The notes beneath the pieces are model-generated. The model searched no databases. It had not been told where the DNA came from and saw nothing but the letters and a program-made list of their open reading frames with translations. The position numbers and the translations under genes are program-made. DNA of 27,488 bases. It comes from Treponema sp. (GTDB taxonomy: Bacteria > Spirochaetota > Spirochaetia > Treponematales > Treponemataceae). The DNA is taken from contig JAEDFA010000020.1 in assembly GCA_016293005.1 (NCBI GenBank), positions 1-27,488 on the forward strand, written 5' to 3'. Positions 22,325-27,488 of the stretch are shown in pieces (the first letter of the stretch is position 1; each line of letters begins with the position of its first letter).

Positions 22325-24113
22325 ATTCTATAGTATTTTCTGTAGAATTCTCAGCTTGTACAGGAACAGGATTTTCGTCAACGATAATTTTTTCTTTGTT
22401 TAAATCAAGTCTGATAGTTTCAAGTTCAGTTTTGTGGCGAGATTTTAGCAAAAGAGTTTCAGTTGCTTTTTTGTAAACATAACCCGACGAGTTGTAAGTT
22501 TCAAAGCGTTCGTCTGTTCGAAATTTAAGATTGTAAATATAAATTGATTCAAATTGCGGAATTCCGTCGAAAATTATGTAATGGCTGCACGAAACAGGAA
22601 AATCAACCGTAATGTTTATAATTCCGTCGTTTGTGTTTTCGTAACCGATGTTGTTTGCGCAGGTAAACGCCCAAATTGCCCTTCCGTTTGCAAAAGTTAG
22701 AATTTCAAAATGAGGATAATATCTGTTAGTTTTTACGACAATCGGATAAAGTTCTGCAAGAGTTTTTAAATCGAAAGACGAACAGTTTTTAAGATAAGAA
22801 TTTACGATGAGTCGACCTGCACGCTGAACTTCTGGAAGTTTTGCAATTTTTCCATAGCGGATTAAAGCGCTTCCGATTTTTACGCCGTCAATAACAGAAA
22901 GAAATTTGCCGTTTTCTGAAACAGTGATTATGTCGTCGTCGAGAGTACACATTTTTTCGATTTTATCTACGATTGGTTCTGTTACAGGAAGAAGTTTTTC
23001 TGCGAGCGTTTTATTTTTTTCTATTAATTCTGAATAAACTGAAAGAATTCCTGCCGCATGAAGAACCGGAATTTTTTCTGCATCTAATAAAGCGGTATTT
23101 TCAAGAAGTGTATTTATATTTTTTGAACCGGGATGCATGCACATATAATCTGCAATATACAATGCCGTGAAAACATCTGTTTTTGAATTTGCTGCAGCAT
23201 AAGAAACGAGCGTTTCACAGCGTTCCAGATAAGATTTAAGGTTTTCATTCATTTTTTGGAGCGTGTTAAAATACGGAGCCGAAAGGAAAGTTCGTGAAGA
23301 ATTCTTTTTAAATGATGAAGGAACTTTTTCTATTGCTTCTGTAAATTTTCCAGTTTCTGACATTGCGGCAACATAAGAAACTGCTTCCTGCTCAGAAATT
23401 ACGGTTTCAGAATTCAGTGATTCAAAAGAACTGATTAAATTTTGTTTGAGCTGAATAAGCGAATTCAAAAGTTGAGTATCTGAAGCGCCGTCAAAAGAAG
23501 CAACCTGTTCAAATGAGAATGCTTTTGTATAATCGAAATAAGAATAATGTGCTGTTTTTTCACGCTGAGTGAATGCAATTTTATCTTCTCCGATGTCGTT
23601 CGCAGAAAGTTCCCAGGAATTCTTTTTTGAACCGATTTGAATTTTTGTATCAGATTGCTGAAGAATTGTTGCTCCCGAAGAAAGTGAATAAGGAAGGTAA
23701 AGCGAACTTGCATTTGAAGGCATTTCTGCGGAAATTGTTAAATGCGCTGTAGAAGAATCGTTACTCAAATTAAATATAATTGCAATATTGTCTTTAAAAT
23801 TAAAACGGCACGAAAGTGGTTCTATTTTTTGCCAGCTTTGTAACACTAATGGCTTTTTTTTGTTATTGATTGTAATGAATCCAGATTTTTCATCGCTATT
23901 AGAAAATGTAATTCCGTTAAAACTGACAGTCATTTTGTTTTTTAAAGAAGAAACACCTTCGTCATTTACCGATTCAAGTAAAGTGATGTGAAGACTTCCG
24001 ATTTTTTCTGATATAATTAAATCGTTCTTAAACTGAAGGACAAAAATGCCGATAATTAAAAAAGCATAAATTAATATAAAAATAACAGATTTTTTTAGAC
24101 TATTAGAATACAT
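22323..24113 (-). CDS. Membrane-anchored protein of unknown function
   Basis: About 596 residues, not recognised. One N-terminal membrane helix (residues 5-27, KKSVIFILIYAFLIIGIFVL) leaves a large extracytoplasmic part. Residues 40-190 look beta-rich (VSFNGITFSNSDEKSGFITI), 200-480 helical and perhaps repeat-like (AALLDAEKIP-type helices), and the C-terminus beta-rich again (NIGYENTNDGIINITVDFP). The frame is open up to TTG 24152, but ATG 24113 is preferred because the membrane helix begins there and the TTG lies within promoter-like sequence. No Shine-Dalgarno is seen for either. It is divergent from the secreted TPR gene. It could be a periplasmic scaffold or carbohydrate-related protein given its neighbour, but there is no direct evidence. 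Confidence 0.7.
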   Translation of the reverse strand: MYSNSLKKSVIFILIYAFLIIGIFVLQFKNDLIISEKIGSLHITLLESVNDEGVSSLKNKMTVSFNGITFSNSDEKSGFITINNKKKPLVLQSWQKIEPLSCRFNFKDNIAIIFNLSNDSSTAHLTISAEMPSNASSLYLPYSLSSGATILQQSDTKIQIGSKKNSWELSANDIGEDKIAFTQREKTAHYSYFDYTKAFSFEQVASFDGASDTQLLNSLIQLKQNLISSFESLNSETVISEQEAVSYVAAMSETGKFTEAIEKVPSSFKKNSSRTFLSAPYFNTLQKMNENLKSYLERCETLVSYAAANSKTDVFTALYIADYMCMHPGSKNINTLLENTALLDAEKIPVLHAAGILSVYSELIEKNKTLAEKLLPVTEPIVDKIEKMCTLDDDIITVSENGKFLSVIDGVKIGSALIRYGKIAKLPEVQRAGRLIVNSYLKNCSSFDLKTLAELYPIVVKTNRYYPHFEILTFANGRAIWAFTCANNIGYENTNDGIINITVDFPVSCSHYIIFDGIPQFESIYIYNLKFRTDERFETYNSSGYVYKKATETLLLKSRHKTELETIRLDLNKEKIIVDENPVPVQAENSTENTIE

Positions 24114-24182
24114 TGTATTTATTAGTTTATAAAAAGACGGTAGATTTTTCAACTGTCAAATTATTTTACAAAGGATTTTATA

Positions 24183-25517
24183 ATGAGAAAAATTCTGGCT
24201 TTTGTATGCGCTTTAATGTGTTTTTCTGCAAGTTTGTTTTCCGAAACGACCGACGGAATTATTTTCGCTGAAAAACTTCAAAAAATTCTTTCTGAAGGGA
24301 CATTAGAACAGGCAATCAATTTGTTCTCAGAAATTCCAGATTCTTTAAAAGATGACAAAGATTTAACAATTTTAAAAGCGAGTTTAATTTTTTCTGCAAA
24401 ACGCTACGACGAAGCGCAGGAAATCGCCGACAATCTTCTTCTGCATTATCCGGATGACATAGGTGTTCTTGAACTTAAAGCAGAAATAGCATTTGCAAAA
24501 AAAGATTCAAAGATGTTGAAGACTGTTTCTGAAAAAATTCTTTCTATAAATCCGTACAATGCAATTGCAAATATCATTAAAGCAAATCAGTTTGCGCTCA
24601 AAAAGAATTACAAACAGGCTGATGTTTACTATAAAAAAGCGCTAGTTTCTGAACCTGAAAACCTGGAAGCAATGTTCGGGCACGGAAAAATGAATTATTA
24701 CATTGGTGATTTTAAAGAATCTGAAAAAACATTTTTAAAGCTTCTTGAAATCGATTCTTTAAATTCAGATTCTTACCAATATCTTGGCAAACTTTACGCT
24801 GAATCAGAAAATTATCTTGCTGCATCAAAAAATATTGAAAAAGCCATTTTAATCGACCCACAAAATTATGATTACTATATAGATTACGGACAATACAATC
24901 GTTATCAGGGCAAATTTGCAGAAGCTGAAAAAGCGTGGACAAAAGCGATTGAACTTGAACCTGATTATTTTCTTGCGTACACTTACCGCGCAGGACTTTA
25001 CGACGAGCAGAATAAAATTGAAGAAGCATTGAGAGATTATAAAAAAATCGTTGAAACAAATCCAAAGTATTATTTTGCTTATGAAGAAATGGGAATTCTT
25101 GAATTTCATTTAAAAAACTGGTCTGAAGCCAGAAAATATTTTACGCTTGCAAATCAATACAGAAAAGACTGGGCGTATCAGCTGATGATTGTTGCAACTT
25201 ATTTAAAAGAAAAAAATACATTCAAAGCAAAAGAATCTGCTCAAACTTTTATGAAAACGATGGACAAAACTTCAAGCGAATATCAGATGATGCGTTTATA
25301 TCACGATCAGGGCCCTGTAAATGCCGAAAACGCACTCAGTAATTCAATCCAAAAAGAAGACAACAAAACAAAGCGCGGAAAACTTCTATATTACATGGGA
25401 TTATATTACGATTTAAAAAATCTTCCACAAGCAGCCGTAACTTACTATAATAAAATTCTTGAAATGCAGACTCCGTTATTCTTCGAGTATAGACTTGCAG
25501 AATGGGGTCTTCAATAG
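24183..25517 (+). CDS. Secreted TPR-repeat protein
   Basis: 444 residues. A clean signal peptide (MRKILAFVCALMCFSASLFS, cut before ETTDG) is followed by tetratricopeptide repeats through most of the chain. The clearest units run from about 150 to 310: AMFGHGKMNYYIGDFKESEK, YQYLGKLYAESENYLAASK and YTYRAGLYDEQNKIEEALR. About ten helical pairs are expected, giving a periplasmic protein-interaction solenoid. AAAGGA lies 8 bases before the ATG. A traB-family gene follows after 13 bases, so the two are probably one transcript. TPR proteins of this kind often act in outer-membrane assembly or secretion, but no specific partner can be named. Confidence 0.88.
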   Translation: MRKILAFVCALMCFSASLFSETTDGIIFAEKLQKILSEGTLEQAINLFSEIPDSLKDDKDLTILKASLIFSAKRYDEAQEIADNLLLHYPDDIGVLELKAEIAFAKKDSKMLKTVSEKILSINPYNAIANIIKANQFALKKNYKQADVYYKKALVSEPENLEAMFGHGKMNYYIGDFKESEKTFLKLLEIDSLNSDSYQYLGKLYAESENYLAASKNIEKAILIDPQNYDYYIDYGQYNRYQGKFAEAEKAWTKAIELEPDYFLAYTYRAGLYDEQNKIEEALRDYKKIVETNPKYYFAYEEMGILEFHLKNWSEARKYFTLANQYRKDWAYQLMIVATYLKEKNTFKAKESAQTFMKTMDKTSSEYQMMRLYHDQGPVNAENALSNSIQKEDNKTKRGKLLYYMGLYYDLKNLPQAAVTYYNKILEMQTPLFFEYRLAEWGLQ

Positions 25518-25530
25518 ACTGGAGATTTCG

Positions 25531-26730
25531 ATGTCAGAACAGACTCAAAAAATTTTAACTTTCGGAGAAAGAAAAATTACGCTAATTGGAACAGCCCATG
25601 TTTCCTCCGAAAGTGTAAATGAAGTTTCAGAAACTATAAAATCTATAAATCCTGATTGCGTTGCTGTTGAACTCGATCAAAAACGATGCGATTCAGTTCA
25701 AAATACAAAATCCTGGAGCGAACTTGACATTATAAAAGTTTTAAAATCTGGTCAAGGATTTTTGCTTCTTACAAATTTAATTCTTTCATCGTATCAAAAA
25801 AGAATCGGTCAAAATGTCGGGGTAAAACCTGGTGATGAACTTCTTGCGGCAATAAAAACCGCTTCAGAATTAAATATTCCGATTGAACTTGTAGATAGAC
25901 CGATTCAGATTACATTAAAACGGGCGTGGGCAAAAAATTCTTTTATCGGAAAAATGAAACTTCTTGCCGCTTTATTGTCAAGTGCATTTTCAAAAGAAGA
26001 AATTTCCAGTGAACAAATCGAAGAATTAAAAAATAATTCGGAAATGGATTCAATGATGAAAGAACTTTCCGATTATATGCCGCAAATTCAAAAAGTTTTA
26101 ATCGATGAACGCGACAGATACCTTGCAAGCCGAATTTGGGAATCAAACGGAAATAATATCGTTGCAGTTCTCGGCGCAGGACATTTAAACGGTGTCAGAA
26201 ATTATCTTGAACAGATTGCTGAAGGAAAACTTTCTACAGACACTTCTGAAATCGCTTCAATTCCGCCTAAAAAACTTTCTTCAAAAATTCTTTCATGGGT
26301 AATACCGATTCTCATAATTCTTTTAATTGCGCTCGGATTTTATTTTGGCGGAAAAGAAAAAGGTTCTCAGATGGCATTGAGCTGGATTCTCTGGAATGGT
26401 CTTTGTGCTGCCGTCGGCTCTCTTATCGGTGGTGCACATATTATTACAATTCTAGTTTCATTTCTTGCAGCGCCTTTAACATCTCTTTGTCCATTTATCG
26501 GAGTCGGAATCGTTGCAGGAATTGTTCAGGCGTTAATTGTAAGACCAAAAGTTGTCGATATGGAAAACCTTTCTGACGATGTTTCAAGATTAAAAGGGTT
26601 TTACAAAAACCGAATTTTACGCGTTCTGTTGATTTTTCTTCTTTCATCAATCGGAAGTTCTGCCGGGACATTTATAAGCGGTGCTGACATTATTTCAAAA
26701 ATCATCGAAATATTTCAAAAAGGTGCTTGA
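25531..26730 (+). CDS. TraB/PrgY-family membrane protein
   Basis: 399 residues. The N-terminal soluble domain carries the TraB signatures: GTAHVSSESV near residue 20, VAVELDQKRCDS near 42, LIDERDRYLASRI, and VAVLGAGHLNGVRNYL. These His/Glu/Arg residues make up the GX2H-type site shared with TIKI/Tiki proteases. Four or five membrane helices follow from about residue 275 to the end. PrgY in enterococci reduces pheromone activity, but most bacterial homologs have no known role. The frame opens at 25459, yet ATG 25531 is chosen: GGAG precedes it and the conserved region begins about 20 codons later. Its TGA stop lies inside the -35 box of the tRNA promoter. Confidence 0.9.
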   Translation: MSEQTQKILTFGERKITLIGTAHVSSESVNEVSETIKSINPDCVAVELDQKRCDSVQNTKSWSELDIIKVLKSGQGFLLLTNLILSSYQKRIGQNVGVKPGDELLAAIKTASELNIPIELVDRPIQITLKRAWAKNSFIGKMKLLAALLSSAFSKEEISSEQIEELKNNSEMDSMMKELSDYMPQIQKVLIDERDRYLASRIWESNGNNIVAVLGAGHLNGVRNYLEQIAEGKLSTDTSEIASIPPKKLSSKILSWVIPILIILLIALGFYFGGKEKGSQMALSWILWNGLCAAVGSLIGGAHIITILVSFLAAPLTSLCPFIGVGIVAGIVQALIVRPKVVDMENLSDDVSRLKGFYKNRILRVLLIFLLSSIGSSAGTFISGADIISKIIEIFQKGA

Positions 26731-26756
26731 CAATCTACAGATTTATTTGATATTAT
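26727..26756 (+). promoter_or_regulatory. Strong promoter of the tRNA cluster
   Basis: A perfect TTGACA (26727-26732), an 18-base spacer and TATTAT (26751-26756) match sigma70 at 11 of 12 positions. The -35 box contains the TGA stop codon of the traB-family gene. Transcription would begin near 26763, just before the first tRNA. Confidence 0.8.
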
Positions 26757-26769
26757 GTTATTGCATTTT

Positions 26770-26855
26770 GGAGCGATACCAAAGCGGTCGTACTGGGGCG
26801 GTCTTGAAAACCGTTGATCTTCACGGGTCCGGGGGTTCGAATCCCTCTCGCTCCG
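26770..26855 (+). tRNA. tRNA-Ser (anticodon TGA)
   Basis: 86 nucleotides. The acceptor arms GGAGCGA/TCGCTCC pair fully, the discriminator is G, the anticodon loop is CTTGAAA with TGA at 34-36, and there is a long class II variable arm typical of tRNA-Ser. The T-loop is GTTCGAAT. CCA is not encoded. Confidence 0.95.
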
Positions 26856-26864
26856 ATTACTGCT

Positions 26865-26949
26865 GGAGGTGTGGTAGAGCGGTAATACAACGGATTGCTA
26901 ATCCGTCAGTTCCGAAAGGGCTGGGCAGGTTCAACTCCTGTCGCCTCCG
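26865..26949 (+). tRNA. tRNA-Ser (anticodon GCT)
   Basis: 85 nucleotides. GGAGGTG pairs with CGCCTCC (one G-U), and the discriminator is G. The anticodon loop TTGCTAA gives GCT, reading AGC/AGU. A class II variable arm is present (CAGTTCCGAAAGGGCTGG region). CCA is not encoded. It lies 9 bases after the first tRNA-Ser in the same transcript. Confidence 0.95.
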
Positions 26950-26979
26950 ATACCCAACAGCTTTAGCTGAATTTTCTAT

Positions 26980-27054
26980 GAGATTGTAGCTCAGCTGGAT
27001 TAGAGCGCCACCCTGCGGAGGTGGAGGTCGCACGTTCGAATCGTGTCAGTCTCA
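26980..27054 (+). tRNA. tRNA-Arg (anticodon GCG)
   Basis: 75 nucleotides. The acceptor arms GAGATTG/CAGTCTC pair with one G-U. D-arm GCTC/GAGC has GGA at 18-20, consistent with the A20 arginine identity base. The anticodon stem is CCACC/GGTGG and the loop CTGCGGA gives anticodon GCG, with discriminator A. Most bacteria read CGU/CGC with an ACG (inosine) tRNA, so GCG is uncommon. CCA is not encoded. Confidence 0.92.
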
Positions 27055-27071
27055 ATCTTGCTGAAAAAAAT

Positions 27072-27099
27072 AGTTCATCTTTTGGTGAGCTTTTTTTTT
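27072..27099 (+). terminator. Intrinsic terminator of the tRNA operon
   Basis: The 8-bp stem AGTTCATC/GGTGAGCT (two G-U pairs) with a TTTT loop is followed by nine Ts. It lies 17 bases after tRNA-Arg and just before the SRP RNA. Confidence 0.8.
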
Positions 27100-27113
27100 G
27101 TAATTTTTTATTT

Positions 27114-27238
27114 AGAGCTCTTTAGTGAGTCCAGATGCCTTTCAAAGTATGCTTCAAAACCCCGCCAGAGGAGGAATCCAGCAACGGTATGAAGATTTTA
27201 CTTGTGCTTAGGATTATCTGGGCTCTCTAAAGGGCTTT
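27114..27238 (+). ncRNA. ffs: Signal recognition particle RNA (4.5S type)
   Basis: About 125 nucleotides fold into one long hairpin. The outer stem 27114-27125/27227-27238 pairs over 12 bases, CCAGA/TCTGG (27131-27135/27217-27221) closes the inner stem, and the apex is CAGA-GGA-GGAA-TCC-AGCA at 27166-27182. The apex matches the Ffh-binding site of 4.5S RNA: the E. coli order is CAGG-UCC-GGAA-GGA-AGCA, with a GGAA tetraloop and the same symmetric internal loop. The T-rich sequence after the outer stem (27236-27245) could terminate it. No convincing promoter is seen in the short space after the tRNA terminator, so it may be made by read-through and processing. The RNA acts with Ffh in co-translational membrane targeting. 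Confidence 0.85.
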
Positions 27239-27400
27239 TATTTTTGATTCTTGGATGTTGAATATATTTTGAGCGATGAGAAAACTTAAGATTATCATTG
27301 TAAAATTTAAAATTAATTGAAATTATAAAAAGTTTTGCGTGAAGAGATGTTTTGACGAAATCGGATTTGTGAACGGTATAAGATGTAACTTATAGAAATG

Positions 27401-27429
27401 ATGACCATTCTAATAGTTTGTGTTATATT
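27401..27429 (+). promoter_or_regulatory. Promoter placing the start site at the last ATG of the window
   Basis: ATGACC (27401-27406), a 17-base spacer and TATATT (27424-27429) form a plausible promoter whose start site would fall at about 27436, the first base of the next gene. The rest of 27246-27400 is AT-rich with nothing recognisable. Confidence 0.45.
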
Positions 27430-27435
27430 ATTTAT

Positions 27436-27488
27436 ATGAACAAACCGCGATACCTGCCAATCGGCATTCAGACATTTGAAGAACTCCG
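27436..27488 (+). CDS. AAA-ATPase-like / PD-(D/E)XK nuclease-superfamily protein (5' end only)
   Basis: Only 17 full codons are present: MNKPRYLPIGIQTFEEL. The LPIGIQ-x-F-E-x-(L/I) opening is characteristic of the AAA-ATPase-like plus DUF1703 (PD-(D/E)XK) proteins that occur in many copies in Treponema and gut anaerobes, where the next residues usually lead to YVDKT. No Shine-Dalgarno precedes the ATG. The function of the family is not established; mobile or defence-related roles have been suggested from its multicopy nature. Confidence 0.7.
   Translation, partial: MNKPRYLPIGIQTFEEL

Noticed and set aside
24712..25065. 117-codon minus-strand open frame
   Set aside because: Antisense shadow of the secreted TPR gene; Phe/Gln/Leu-rich, no start signals.
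25459..25530. Earlier start of the TraB-family gene overlapping the TPR gene
   Set aside because: The 24 extra residues lie in the 3' end of the TPR gene, and ATG 25531 has GGAG upstream.
26959..26975. CAGC-TTTA-GCTG hairpin between tRNA-Ser(GCT) and tRNA-Arg
   Set aside because: Only 4 bp with a short T stretch; more likely a processing spacer than a terminator.
26681..26989. Open frame of 102 codons across the tRNA region
   Set aside because: It runs through two tRNA genes and into a third; its apparent coding is a by-product of tRNA sequence.
1..27488. CRISPR arrays, insertion sequences, prophage or integrated element
   Set aside because: No regularly spaced repeats, transposase or integrase signatures, or att-like duplications of the tRNA ends were seen.

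Overview
The window looks like a chromosomal segment of a host-associated spirochaete of the genus Treponema or a close relative. This is inferred from AT-rich coding sequence, strong A-ending codon use, spirochaete-style TPR and lipoprotein genes, and three tRNA genes without encoded CCA. No phage, transposon, CRISPR array or clear foreign island is visible. Apart from the two window-edge fragments, every gene appears intact. Functional calls rest on motif recognition only; no database search was run.

Layout. (1) 1-2250, minus strand: a MarR repressor, a TolC-type outer-membrane channel and the start of a lipoprotein that is probably an RND membrane-fusion protein. This is an efflux operon with a recognisable promoter and a TTGGA-type inverted operator. 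(2) 2527-8493, plus strand: a large B12-binding-like radical SAM protein, a membrane protein with a degenerate hydrolase domain, a Nif3-family protein, lspA (lipoprotein signal peptidase), mtnN and luxS. MtnN and LuxS catalyse consecutive steps of S-adenosylhomocysteine recycling. (3) 8512-10661: a duplicated DUF1538 membrane protein overlapping a tandem PII-like protein, which looks like a transporter/regulator module. (4) 10779-13819: an Lrp/AsnC regulator overlapping a class I aminotransferase, then a membrane-anchored TPR protein ending in an Mrr-nuclease-like domain.

(5) 13832-20626, minus strand: ppx/gppA-HD, ppk and rsmE form one tightly packed unit (polyphosphate turnover plus 16S rRNA methylation) closed by a terminator. 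A second unit holds a SprT-like zincin, a secreted Ser/Asn-rich protein and rsmG. (6) 20785-24113, minus strand: a GH63/trehalase-like protein that seems to lack its catalytic acid, and an uncharacterised membrane-anchored protein. (7) 24183-26730, plus strand: a secreted TPR protein and a TraB/PrgY-family membrane protein. (8) 26770-27238: tRNA-Ser(TGA), tRNA-Ser(GCT), tRNA-Arg(GCG), a terminator and an SRP (4.5S) RNA gene. The window ends in the first codons of an AAA-ATPase-like/PD-(D/E)XK protein.

The most interesting material is the DUF1538/tandem-PII pair (with the Lrp/aminotransferase pair next to it), the TPR-Mrr fusion, the GH-like and hydrolase-like probable pseudoenzymes, the recurrent AT-only terminators built onto stop codons, two probable leaderless genes, and the tRNA-Arg with a GCG anticodon. 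No gap of more than 300 bases lacks a feature.
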